Assembly: GCA_035513055.1 (NCBI GenBank)
Contig: DATKCT010000149.1
Span: 1 to 64,000, forward strand
DNA length: 64,000 nucleotides
Direction: 5' to 3'
Source: DATKCT01 sp035513055
GTDB lineage: Bacteria > Verrucomicrobiota > Verrucomicrobiia > Verrucomicrobiales > DEV007
How positions within the stretch are numbered: position 1 is the stretch's first letter; each line of letters opens with the position of its first letter. The notes beneath the pieces are model-generated. The model saw nothing but the letters and a program-made list of their open reading frames with translations, searched no databases and had not been told where the DNA came from. The position numbers were made by a program, and so were the translations under genes. This document shows positions 7,097-15,661 of the stretch, piece after piece.

Positions 7097-8617
7097 ATGA
7101 CGAGGGAACGCCTTTTCGGGAAAGCAGCTTTACTGAAGCGTTGGGCCAAGAGATTCGGGCTGATGGCAGCCGCGGTGCTGGTCACGCTCATGGCGCTAAG
7201 CATTTACCGGGCCCGGAGAATTCCGGCGCTCGAACCCTGGCACGAACCTTTGGCAGGGGAATTCACGCGCTGGAAGGTCAGCGGGGACTACGCCTTCGAA
7301 GACTATCTGGCGCTGGAAGATAGATTGTTCGCCCGGTTGCAAGAGGAGATTGGGCGCTGGAAAGAACAAGAGCTGTTGCACCCGCTGCATCGCTTTGGAG
7401 GCCACGATGGAATGTTGGTCAGTGGGGGCATCGATTGGAACCGGACGGTCGTGCTCGAACCGGAATCGCCGCGGGCGGCGGCGGTGTTGGTGCACGGCTT
7501 GTCGGATTCACCCTATAGTTTGAGGGCGGCGGCGGAGATCTTTCGTGATATGGAATGCTATGTCCTGTGTCTGCGGCTGCCAGGGCACGGTGTCCAGCCC
7601 GGCGGGTTGCTCAACACGCATTGGAAGGATTGGCAGGCGGCCCTGCGTTTGGCGGTGTCTCACGCACGGGAGGAAGCCGGAGCCGAGACGCCGCTTTTTC
7701 TCGGAGGTTATTCTATGGGCGGAGCGCTCGCTGTTGATTACGCCGCAACGGCGATCAGCGGCGAGGACGGGCTGAAACCGGATGGGGTTCTCTTGTTCAG
7801 TCCGGCGCTGGGAGTGACGCCCATGGCTTTCATGGCGGACTGGCACCGCGCTCTGAGCTGGATCCCCGCATTCGAGAAGAATCGGTGGCAGGATATTGGG
7901 TTCGAGTACGACCCTTACAAATACAATTCATTCACCAAGAACGCAGCCTATCAGATCTACCGGCTGACCAAGGAAGTGGAGATGGGTTTGCGTGCCTTGG
8001 AGAAGAAGGGCCGGATTGGCGAACTGCCGCCGCTGCTGACTTTTCAATCAAACGTGGACTCGACGGTGTCGGCCCCGGCGGTGGCGCGATTGCATGCACG
8101 GCTGCGAAATCCGGAAAGTGAACTCGTGCTTTTCGACATGAACCAGTATTCCGCAGTGCGAGAGTTCTTGCGCGGTGGCGGAAGAGCGTGGGACGCCCTC
8201 AAGGGTGGAGGCGAGTGGAGTTCCCGCCGGACCTTGTTGACCAACCGCAGCCCGGCAAGCCGCGAGGTCGTGGCGCAGACCTGGCGCGGAGGCGAGGCCA
8301 GCCCGGTCGCGGAAGAAACGGGCTTGTCGTGGCCGGCGGAAGTGTTCTCCCTCTCCCATGTCGCTCTGCCCTTCCGGATGGACGACCCGGTTTACGGCGA
8401 TCCCGGACTCGTCGACGAACGCAACGTTTCGGTCTTAACACTGGGGAACCTGAGTCTCCGCGGAGAACGGGACTTGTTCTTGGTGCCGATGAGCACCTTG
8501 ATGCGGCTGCGGCACAACCCCTTTTTTCCGTACATCGAGCAGAGATTGCGATCTGCAGTCAACCGTCGCCTGGAAGGGGAGGTCGGGGGGGATGCGGAGA
8601 TCGAAGATGCGAGATGA
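7097..8617 (+). CDS. Membrane-anchored alpha/beta hydrolase (S33-like)
   Basis: This 506-residue protein has an N-terminal signal anchor at about residues 19-40. The hydrolase core begins near VLVHGLSDSPYS (about 132-143). It contains the nucleophile elbow GYSMGG (Ser about 206) and the candidate acid SNVDSTVS (Asp about 319). The candidate base is SHVALPF (His about 420). The stretch of about 100 residues between Asp and His is longer than usual and suggests an inserted cap or extra subdomain. LRLPGHG near 157-163 is typical of monoglyceride-lipase and esterase-like members. The active domain probably faces the periplasm. Substrate is unknown. The gene begins at the edge of the decayed plasmid segment, and its start lies only 40 bp from the RepA remnant, so it marks the right boundary of the island. 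Confidence 0.85.
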   Translation: MTRERLFGKAALLKRWAKRFGLMAAAVLVTLMALSIYRARRIPALEPWHEPLAGEFTRWKVSGDYAFEDYLALEDRLFARLQEEIGRWKEQELLHPLHRFGGHDGMLVSGGIDWNRTVVLEPESPRAAAVLVHGLSDSPYSLRAAAEIFRDMECYVLCLRLPGHGVQPGGLLNTHWKDWQAALRLAVSHAREEAGAETPLFLGGYSMGGALAVDYAATAISGEDGLKPDGVLLFSPALGVTPMAFMADWHRALSWIPAFEKNRWQDIGFEYDPYKYNSFTKNAAYQIYRLTKEVEMGLRALEKKGRIGELPPLLTFQSNVDSTVSAPAVARLHARLRNPESELVLFDMNQYSAVREFLRGGGRAWDALKGGGEWSSRRTLLTNRSPASREVVAQTWRGGEASPVAEETGLSWPAEVFSLSHVALPFRMDDPVYGDPGLVDERNVSVLTLGNLSLRGERDLFLVPMSTLMRLRHNPFFPYIEQRLRSAVNRRLEGEVGGDAEIEDAR

Positions 8618-8642
8618 CTGGCGGACCGGTGACCCGGTTCTC

Positions 8643-9527
8643 TCACCATTGCGATTGAGAGCGGCAGCGTCGGCAGCGCCTCAGAAAGGACTCGATGCCT
8701 TGACGCACTGCGCGAAAGTAGGCGGGTGTGGTGACGCCGAGAGGCCGCAGGCAGGGTCCGTGGCTGGTCCATAGAACGGCTGCGGCCACGTGACCCAAGA
8801 CACGGAACTGGAGTCGCCAGAAAGCGCGGAGCCATCCCGGCCAACGCTGTTGGCCGGCGACGACGCGATCGAGATGAAAGGCGATGTGTCCGGCTTCGTC
8901 GCGGATGATAAGCGAGCACATTTCCTGGAGCGGCCGGTCGGGGACCTGGGCCCGAAGGACGCGGTAGTACGCATCGCTCACGATCTCGGTCAGGAGGAGA
9001 GCCTGAACCTCAAAACGCACCCCGAGCCAGCGGCGGCAAAGATAGAAAGCGCTGAAACTCCAATGGCCGGCGATGTGACGGCCGCCGAAACGGTCCACGG
9101 CGCAGCCCAGCAGGCGAGCGTGTTCCCGTTCCTCGTTGAACCAGAGATCGACGACCTGGCGAGTAGTTTCCGTTTTGCTGCGGAATCGTTCGGCGTTGAA
9201 GGCGATGAGGCAAGCCGGGCCGCCGCCGTCGCCGAGTTCGAATTGTTCGAGAGAAGGAAGAAGACTCTGGATCTGAACAGAGCTGAGTCCGGTGGGGGCC
9301 TCCCAATCGGGCTCGGGCCGGTGAAGACGGTTGGCGTGAAAATGAGCGATCCACTTACCGAAGATGTGTTTGGTGGAGTCGTGAGAAGTCGAGGAAAGGC
9401 GGGATCTCGCGCGGGAATCCGGATCGGGATGGATCTCGGGATGCGGGGGACCTGGGGGAGCGGGCGAAGGGTGAGGGATAGACAGCGGGGGCGACAGGAC
9501 AGTGGTAGAAGAAGGCGGACGTTCCAT
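8643..9527 (-). CDS. Ferritin-like diiron protein
   Basis: ATG 9527 gives 294 residues. A longer frame from 9680 exists but lacks conservation-like character. The first 60 or so residues are Pro/Ser-rich and probably disordered. The rest is helical with paired carboxylate/histidine motifs typical of four-helix diiron proteins: NEEREHARLLG (about 127-137), Glu in LLLTEIVSDAYYRVL (about 175-190) and RDEAGHIAFHLDR (about 205-217). Two EExxH-type pairs support a dinuclear iron site, as in ferritin-like oxidases and hydroxylases. The reaction is not known. It converges on the 7097-8617 hydrolase with 25 bp between stops. A 21-bp palindrome overlaps the start codon, so expression is probably controlled by a dimeric regulator. 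Confidence 0.75.
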   Translation of the reverse strand: MERPPSSTTVLSPPLSIPHPSPAPPGPPHPEIHPDPDSRARSRLSSTSHDSTKHIFGKWIAHFHANRLHRPEPDWEAPTGLSSVQIQSLLPSLEQFELGDGGGPACLIAFNAERFRSKTETTRQVVDLWFNEEREHARLLGCAVDRFGGRHIAGHWSFSAFYLCRRWLGVRFEVQALLLTEIVSDAYYRVLRAQVPDRPLQEMCSLIIRDEAGHIAFHLDRVVAGQQRWPGWLRAFWRLQFRVLGHVAAAVLWTSHGPCLRPLGVTTPAYFRAVRQGIESFLRRCRRCRSQSQW

Positions 9528-9546
9528 ACTTTGTGATACAAAGTAT
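9526..9546. promoter_or_regulatory. Palindromic operator over the start of the diiron protein gene
   Basis: ATACTTTG and CAAAGTAT form perfect 8-bp arms around TGATA. The palindrome includes the first bases of the ATG at 9527, and the minus strand shows no Shine-Dalgarno upstream. Binding here would block transcription or translation initiation directly. The responsible regulator is not in the window, as far as I can see. Confidence 0.6.
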
Positions 9547-9597
9547 CTGACCGCGTTCCTTGAGTTTTGTTCAGCAGACCGCCGGATTGCTGCTGGG

Positions 9598-10560
9598 TCA
9601 GGGGCGGTTGAGTGCTCCGGGCGGGTCTTGGCCGCGCAGGACGCTGAGAATGTTTTCGGCAGCGAGGATTCGGGAATCACGCCGCGCCTCTTCGGCGGCG
9701 CCCCCGATGTGCGGCGTCAGAACGACTTGTTCAAGGGCGAGCAGGCCGGGGTGAACCAGGGGTTCGCGTTCGAAAACGTCGAGGGCGGCTCCGCCGAGGT
9801 GTCCAGAGCGAAGGGCTTCGACGAGGGCATCTTCATCGACGACGGGACCGCGGGCGAGGTTGAGGAGGAGTGCGCCGGGTTTCATGCGCTCAAGGGCTGC
9901 GCGATTGATCAGGCCGCGGCTTTCTTCGGTCAGCGGAGTGTGGAGGGAGACAACATCCGAGACAGCGAGCAGTTTTTCCAGGGTCAAGCAGGGCGAGCCG
10001 GAGCCCGGCCGGGATCGGCAATAGACGATGCTCATGCCGAAAGCCCGGGCCCGGGCGGCGACGGCGCGGCCGATGCGGCCGAAGCCGACGATACCGAGGG
10101 TGCGACCGTGCAGAAGCATACCTTCCCAGCGGCCGGAGCGTTGCCCTTCATGGACCCATGCGCCGGTGCGGACGAAGCGGTCCCCTTCCGTGATCCGGCG
10201 ACAGAGGGCGAGGAGTAGCCCGAGGGTAAGGTCGGCTGTGGCGGCGGTGAAGGAATCGGGGGTATTGGTCGCCCAGACGCCGCGTGCGGTCATGGAGGGC
10301 AGGTCGAAATTGTCGAAGCCGGCGGCGGCGTTGGCGGCAATCCGCAGGGCCGGGGCAGAGGCGAGGAGTTCAGGATCGATGCGTGCTTCACCCATGCTGA
10401 GGATGGCGACGGTGCGCGGGGCGTGCCGGAGCAATTCCTCGCGGGGCATGAGCACCTCCGGATCGTGAGGAAACACGATTTCGGCATGACCGTTGAGTGG
10501 ACCGAGGTGACTGGACGGAACAGACTGCGTGACGAGAACGATGGGGGGTGCGACGGACAT
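9598..10560 (-). CDS. D-isomer specific 2-hydroxyacid dehydrogenase
   Basis: ATG 10560 gives 320 residues, the usual length; a longer frame to 10701 adds no family sequence. The NAD-binding motif GIVGFGRIGRAVAARA is at about 156-171. The catalytic triad of the family is present: Arg237 in NLARGPVV, Glu266 in VFEREPL and His284 in TPHIGG. Such enzymes interconvert 2-oxoacids and D-2-hydroxyacids in the cytoplasm. ANAAAGFDNFDL and the Arg in GAWVHEGQRSGRW resemble glyoxylate/hydroxypyruvate reductases, but substrate specificity is not fixed by what is visible. It ends 71 bp before the diiron protein start and could be co-transcribed with it. Confidence 0.9.
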   Translation of the reverse strand: MSVAPPIVLVTQSVPSSHLGPLNGHAEIVFPHDPEVLMPREELLRHAPRTVAILSMGEARIDPELLASAPALRIAANAAAGFDNFDLPSMTARGVWATNTPDSFTAATADLTLGLLLALCRRITEGDRFVRTGAWVHEGQRSGRWEGMLLHGRTLGIVGFGRIGRAVAARARAFGMSIVYCRSRPGSGSPCLTLEKLLAVSDVVSLHTPLTEESRGLINRAALERMKPGALLLNLARGPVVDEDALVEALRSGHLGGAALDVFEREPLVHPGLLALEQVVLTPHIGGAAEEARRDSRILAAENILSVLRGQDPPGALNRP

Positions 10561-10648
10561 GGCGGGCACGGCGAGCAGGGATCGAACGTTTCTCACCCCA
10601 GATGGGCGGAAATGCACGCTGTTATGTGTGTTGTAACCTCTTTTTAAT

Positions 10649-10726
10649 AAAGTGTCGGACACATAGCATTGCTCGAACAACCCGCGGCCTGATTGTGACA
10701 ACTTCTCTCAATGTGTCTGACACTTT
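10649..10726. mobile_element. 78-bp MITE/REP-like element with 16-bp terminal inverted repeats
   Basis: The left end aaagtgtcggacacat and right end atgtgtctgacacttt are reverse complements at 15 of 16 positions. Each end is itself a dyad around GTGTC-GACAC. No reading frame lies inside. The layout is that of a small non-autonomous element, or of a REP-type pair mobilised by a Y1 (RAYT) transposase elsewhere. It sits in the gap between two divergent genes (10561-10836). Confidence 0.6.
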
Positions 10727-10836
10727 AGATTTTGAGTCGCAACCGGGCCTGCGGTCTGGGGGGATGACCGCTTTACAGAGCGGGCCAGGTGCTGCTAGAT
10801 TGGCGATTCGAAGAATCCTCAACCCATTGACCCACC

Positions 10837-12306
10837 ATGTGGCGAGTAGCTGGCGACCTTGGAAAAGATTTGTGCGATCCGCATCTTCAACCGACCCGGC
10901 GCGACCTTCTCCGTGTGGGCGGCGCGGGCATGCTCGGTTTGACCCTCGGGTCCATGTTGGAAATGCGGGCGCTCGCCGCGGAGGGAGGCAAAGGAGGCGG
11001 GCCAGGCTGGGGCAAGGCTAAGAGCATCATTCTGCTCTATCTGCAGGGCGGCCCGAGCCACCTCGATCTCTGGGACCCGAAAGAGAACGTGCCGGATAAT
11101 GTCCGGAGCATGTTCCAGCCGATCCCCACGAAGATCCCTGGGATCCATTTCACGGAACTCCTGCCGAGGCTGGCCCAAGTGAACGACCGTTTCACGATGA
11201 TCCGATCGATGAGTTACACGCCGAACGGGTTGTTCAACCACACGGCAGCGATCTATCAAATGATGACGGGCTACACCACGGACAAGGTCAGTCCGTCCGG
11301 GCAGTTGGAGCCCCCAAGTCCCAAGGATTTCCCCAATTTCGGCTCGCATTTGGTCCGGCTCAAGCCGGTCGAAGAACCGATGCTGCCCTTTGTGATGTTG
11401 CCGCGTCCGTTGCAGGAGAGCAACGTGGTGGGGAAGGGCGGACCGGCCGGGTTCCTCGGAAAGGCTTACGATCCCTATTATCTCTATCCTGACGGCGACG
11501 ACATGGACATGGAAAAGATGGACCGGATCCGTGTCGACGATTTGCAATTGCGACCCGAGGTGTTTTCGGTGCGCTTGCAGCGGCGGGCGCGGCTTCGGGA
11601 CGCGGTGACGGAGCGCATGCCGGCGATCGAAGAAGCGGTTAAGGATTATGATCTGAACACGTATTATGAGCAGGCGCTGGAATTGGTGATTTCCGGCCGG
11701 GCCCGAGATGCGTTCGAGTTGGCGCGAGAACCGGACGCCTTGCGCGACCGCTATGGCCGCAACACCTTTGGACAGAGCTGTCTTTTGGCGCGGCGCCTTG
11801 TGGAGGCTGGCACGCGAGTGGTGGAAGTGATCTGGCCGAAGGTGGCTAATTCCGACAATCATTCCTGGGACGTGCACGTCGATCTGAGCAAGCGGATGAA
11901 GAATCAGTCGGCGCCGATGCTGGACGCGGGACTTGCCACGTTGATCGAGGACTTGGATGAGCGCGGCATGTTGGAAGAGACGCTGGTGGTGGCGGTGGGC
12001 GAGTTTGGCCGCAGTCCGCAGCGGGGCGTGAGCACATCGGGCAACAGCAACAGCGACGATGGTCGCGACCACTGGCCTTATTGTTATACCGCTTGTGTGG
12101 CGGGCGCGGGCGTCAAGCGGGGCTATGTGCACGGGAAGTCGGACAAGACGGGCTCAGGCCCCCTCGAAGATCCGGTGCATCCGAGCGAGCTGTTGGCCAC
12201 GATCTATCACGCTTTCGGAATCGATCCGGAGACGATCGTTCTCAATCATTTGAAACAGCCGCGTGAACTCGTGAAGGCGCAGCCGGTGACCCGGTTTTTC
12301 GCTTAG
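10837..12306 (+). CDS. DUF1501 family protein with Tat signal
   Basis: This 489-residue protein has a twin-arginine signal (TRRDLLRVGG, residues 20-29) followed by a hydrophobic stretch to the cleavage region LAAEGG near 48. The mature part has the sulfatase/alkaline phosphatase-like DUF1501 fold: YLQGGPSHLDLWDPK (about 69-83), SDNHSWDVHVDL, GEFGRSPQRG and GRDHWPYC. DUF1501 proteins are abundant in Planctomycetes and Verrucomicrobia and are often encoded beside cytochrome or DUF1800-type genes; their reaction is not established. Here there is no such partner. The next gene, 80 bp downstream on the same strand, is an NRPS-like protein. Confidence 0.9.
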   Translation: MWRVAGDLGKDLCDPHLQPTRRDLLRVGGAGMLGLTLGSMLEMRALAAEGGKGGGPGWGKAKSIILLYLQGGPSHLDLWDPKENVPDNVRSMFQPIPTKIPGIHFTELLPRLAQVNDRFTMIRSMSYTPNGLFNHTAAIYQMMTGYTTDKVSPSGQLEPPSPKDFPNFGSHLVRLKPVEEPMLPFVMLPRPLQESNVVGKGGPAGFLGKAYDPYYLYPDGDDMDMEKMDRIRVDDLQLRPEVFSVRLQRRARLRDAVTERMPAIEEAVKDYDLNTYYEQALELVISGRARDAFELAREPDALRDRYGRNTFGQSCLLARRLVEAGTRVVEVIWPKVANSDNHSWDVHVDLSKRMKNQSAPMLDAGLATLIEDLDERGMLEETLVVAVGEFGRSPQRGVSTSGNSNSDDGRDHWPYCYTACVAGAGVKRGYVHGKSDKTGSGPLEDPVHPSELLATIYHAFGIDPETIVLNHLKQPRELVKAQPVTRFFA

Positions 12307-12386
12307 GGCGCGAGCGGAGTTTCATTCTAGGGAGGCGGACTTTCGTTTTGAAGGCTGGACCTGCGGGGTGGGAGCCGTGATCTGGG

Positions 12387-15300
12387 ATGGAGCGGATTTG
12401 CGGCGATCGTGCGGTGATAGGGGAAGGCGGGGCTTGCGGAGGATTCGCGACGCCGGAGTGGGGGTTGGATGTGGCGCAGAGAGTGACCACGGTAGGTCAG
12501 TTAGTCGACTGGCAGGCGGGCAACCGAGCGGGCACGGTGTTCCTGGTCGATCCGGAGACAGGCGTCTCGATCCGGTTCGGAGAGTTCGGACGGGGGGTCC
12601 GAGCTTTGGCGATGCAGCTTCGGGCAATGGGCCTGGCCCGGGGACAGTGCGTGCCCTTCGCTCTCGACAACGGCATCTTCACGGTGCAGCTCCTCTACGG
12701 AGTGATTTATGGCGGATTTATCGCCGTTCCCCTGAACGTCCACGCCGGTCCGGAAGCGCTCGGTTCCATTCTGCGGCATTGCGATTGCCGAGTGGTTTTC
12801 GTATCGCGCGCCTACCGTCCTTTGCTGGAGAAAGCCGCTGCGCACTCGGGCCGGCCGATCGCTTTCGAGGCGGCCGAGAGTGGCGATAGCGTCGTTGGGG
12901 ACGGCTCCGGATCGCCTTCGTGGCCGGCGCTGGATCCGGAGGATCCCGCGCTTTTGATTTACACTTCGGGCAGCGTCGACCGGCCCAAGGGGGTAGTCCA
13001 TTGTCATCGGGGGATCCTGGCGGCTGCAACCAATTCCGTCCGGGGACACCGGCTCGAAGCGCAAGATCGGGCCTTGGTCGTGCTTCCGTTGCATCATCGA
13101 AATGCGGAAACGGTGACCTTGACGCCGACGCTGCTGAGCGGGGGTTCGCTAGTGGTTCCGGCGGGGTTCAATCCCCGGCGCTTCTGGGACATTTTACACG
13201 CGGAGCGCTGCACTTGGGCGGCCTTAGGGCCGACGCAAGTGTTGCAACTGACGGAAGGAGATCTCCCTGAATCCTCGATGCTAGCGGAGATCCGGTCCCG
13301 ACTGCGGTTCTTGCGCTCTTCTTCGGGGGCATTGAGTCCGGCTGTGCAACGCCGCTTTCTCGGCCGCTTTCAATTGCCTTTGCTGCAGGCCCTGGGATCC
13401 ACGGAAGCCGGCAACATTTTCACCAATCCGCTCCCGCCGGCGGCGAATAAGGTAGGTTCCGTTGGACTTCCCCATGGTTTGGAAGTGCGAATCGCGGGCC
13501 GGGCGGGCCGCGAAGTTCCTCAAGGAGTTCCGGGCGAGGTCTTGGTTAGGGGTGCGCCCTTGATGTTGGGGTATCATCGGGATGCAGAAGCGACGGCGGC
13601 AGCGGTGGACGACAAGGAGGGGTGGTGGCGCAGCGGTGATTTGGCCCGGCAAGACGAGGACGGGTATTACTTTATTGTGGGGCGCTCGAAGGAGCTGATC
13701 ATCAAGGGTGGAGTCAACATTGCGCCGCTGGAGATCGACGCAGTACTGGATGCCCATCCGGCGGTATTGGAGGCGGCCGCATTGGCGGTTCCCGACGCTG
13801 TGATGGGGGAAGACGTCTGGGCATTTGTGGTGCTTCGATCCGGAGCGATCAGCAGCGAGCGCGAATTGATCGCCTACTGCGAGAGCCGCCTTGGATTGTT
13901 CAAATCTCCCACCCACATATGCTTTGTGGACAGCTTGCCGAAGGGTCCGTCAGGGAAGCTGCAGCGCATCCGTCTCAGCAAGGAGTCGCCTTGGAAAGAG
14001 AGAATCCCTTCGGTCTGGGAGGAGGACGGCTCCGCCGGCGTCATTGCGGAGGCGGAGGGTCCGCCCGCCGGGACGAGGATCGCGGGGGACATCGCTTGTC
14101 TCTGGTCGGCTCTAACGGGTGTGCCGCGAGGGGAATACGACCGGGATTTCTTCGAGATGGGCGGAGACTCTCTCCTGGCCATGCAGTGCGTTTCCCGGCT
14201 TCGCCGGCGCTACTCCGTCGCGCTCTCGCTTTCGGATTTTTTTCTGTACCCCACCGCCGCCCGGCTCGCAGAGGTTATGCGGAACAGGCTTTCTTTAGAA
14301 GGCGGACGAGGATGCGAGCCAGTTCCGGCAATCATGAGTTCGCCGGGATCGCGCCGCTACGTGCTGACCCGGGCGCAGCAAGGACTTTGGGTTATGCACC
14401 AACTGGCTCCCGAAGAGCCCGCCTACAACGAATGTGAGGCCGTGGTGCTGCGCGGGGAGCTGGAGGGATGCTTTCTGGAAGCGGCTCTTCAGGGAGTGAT
14501 GGAACGGCACGAGGTTTTGCGCAGCACGATCGAGCTGGGGTTGGAAGGAGCGGTGGCCACGGTCCAGCCAGAGATGGCCGTGGAAGTTCGCAGGCTGGAT
14601 TTCTTGCGCGATTCCGGATTGGACCCGCAAGGTGAGGAGCTGCCTGACATGCTTCGGGAGGAAGCGCGGCGCCCTTTTGACTTGGAGATGGACCCGGGCT
14701 TTCGCGCAACCCTGGTCCAAACGGCGACACGGGAGCATGTCTTGATGCTGATGATGCACCATATTGTATCGGATCGATTTTCGTTCGGGATCGCTTGGAG
14801 GGAGATGGCGGCCGGTTATGCGGCGAGACGGCGCGGAGAAACGGCGAGATTTTCTCCGATGCCTATTCAGTTCGGAGATTACGCCCTCTGGAAACACGCG
14901 TTGGCGGGCGGCGTCGAGAAGCGGAATGCACTGAGGTATTGGCGCCAGGCCTTGGCGGGCGCTCCGGAGGGGATCCGATGGCCCGGCTCCGCGGTCGAAG
15001 GCATAGGCGGACCGCGGCGTGGGGCGAAGAAACGTTTCCGGCTCGAGGCGGAGTTGGCGGACCGGCTTCGCTGTGCGAGCCGGAGGCGATCATCGACGCT
15101 GTACTGCTTCTTCGCGGCTGCGTTCAGCACGCTGCTGCAGCGGGTGTCCGGAGATGACGAGGTCGTGCTGGGAGTGCCCGTGGCGGACCGGGAATCCGCG
15201 GAGTTGTTGCCATTGATTGGGTATCTGGTGGACACACATGCGTTGCGAATCGATCACCGCGGACAACCCCCGTTCTGGGAAGTCGTGCGGCGAGTGCGCG

Positions 15301-15653
15301 CGGGTATCGCGGAGTTGGCGAAGCATCGCCAGGTGTCGTTTGCTGAGGTATTCCAATCTTTGGGCCTGCAGCGCCTGCCGCTGCGCCCTCCTCTCTTCCA
15401 AGCGGTGTTGAATTGGCGGGACCGGGACGCTCAGCTCGAGTTCATCGGTTTGGAAGGTCTGACCGTAGAACCGCTGTTGGTCGACACAGGAACCGCAAAG
15501 TTTGAGTTAAGCTTGGTTCTTACCGATACCGGGCCGGGCGGAGAGCTTCGGATGGAGTTTGAGTACAGGACGGACCTATTCCATGAGGGAAGCATCGAAG
15601 CGCTGGCGGGGGAACTGCGTGAGATCTTGGAGACGGCTGCTGGACCGGCTTGA
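12387..15653 (+). CDS. Orphan NRPS-like protein: adenylation, carrier, condensation
   Basis: The protein has 1088 residues. The adenylation domain (about 30-540) shows LIYTSGSVDRPKGVVH (about 189-204), SGDLARQDEDGYYFIVGR (about 414-431) and the C-terminal lysine motif PKGPSGKLQR (about 516-525). A carrier domain follows with the phosphopantetheine serine in FFEMGGDSLLAM (about 589-600). A condensation domain (about 650-1085) carries MMHHIVSDRFSF (about 787-798). The order A-T-C with a terminal C domain, and no thioesterase or reductase, suggests activation of one acid and its condensation with an acceptor made elsewhere, or release by the C domain. In the A3 motif the usual TG before the xPKG is VD, which may affect ATP handling. 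ATG 12387 is the longest start; a TTG near 12465 is possible. No phosphopantetheinyl transferase is nearby. Confidence 0.85.
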   Translation: MERICGDRAVIGEGGACGGFATPEWGLDVAQRVTTVGQLVDWQAGNRAGTVFLVDPETGVSIRFGEFGRGVRALAMQLRAMGLARGQCVPFALDNGIFTVQLLYGVIYGGFIAVPLNVHAGPEALGSILRHCDCRVVFVSRAYRPLLEKAAAHSGRPIAFEAAESGDSVVGDGSGSPSWPALDPEDPALLIYTSGSVDRPKGVVHCHRGILAAATNSVRGHRLEAQDRALVVLPLHHRNAETVTLTPTLLSGGSLVVPAGFNPRRFWDILHAERCTWAALGPTQVLQLTEGDLPESSMLAEIRSRLRFLRSSSGALSPAVQRRFLGRFQLPLLQALGSTEAGNIFTNPLPPAANKVGSVGLPHGLEVRIAGRAGREVPQGVPGEVLVRGAPLMLGYHRDAEATAAAVDDKEGWWRSGDLARQDEDGYYFIVGRSKELIIKGGVNIAPLEIDAVLDAHPAVLEAAALAVPDAVMGEDVWAFVVLRSGAISSERELIAYCESRLGLFKSPTHICFVDSLPKGPSGKLQRIRLSKESPWKERIPSVWEEDGSAGVIAEAEGPPAGTRIAGDIACLWSALTGVPRGEYDRDFFEMGGDSLLAMQCVSRLRRRYSVALSLSDFFLYPTAARLAEVMRNRLSLEGGRGCEPVPAIMSSPGSRRYVLTRAQQGLWVMHQLAPEEPAYNECEAVVLRGELEGCFLEAALQGVMERHEVLRSTIELGLEGAVATVQPEMAVEVRRLDFLRDSGLDPQGEELPDMLREEARRPFDLEMDPGFRATLVQTATREHVLMLMMHHIVSDRFSFGIAWREMAAGYAARRRGETARFSPMPIQFGDYALWKHALAGGVEKRNALRYWRQALAGAPEGIRWPGSAVEGIGGPRRGAKKRFRLEAELADRLRCASRRRSSTLYCFFAAAFSTLLQRVSGDDEVVLGVPVADRESAELLPLIGYLVDTHALRIDHRGQPPFWEVVRRVRAGIAELAKHRQVSFAEVFQSLGLQRLPLRPPLFQAVLNWRDRDAQLEFIGLEGLTVEPLLVDTGTAKFELSLVLTDTGPGGELRMEFEYRTDLFHEGSIEALAGELREILETAAGPA

Positions 15654-15661
15654 CTGAGGCC

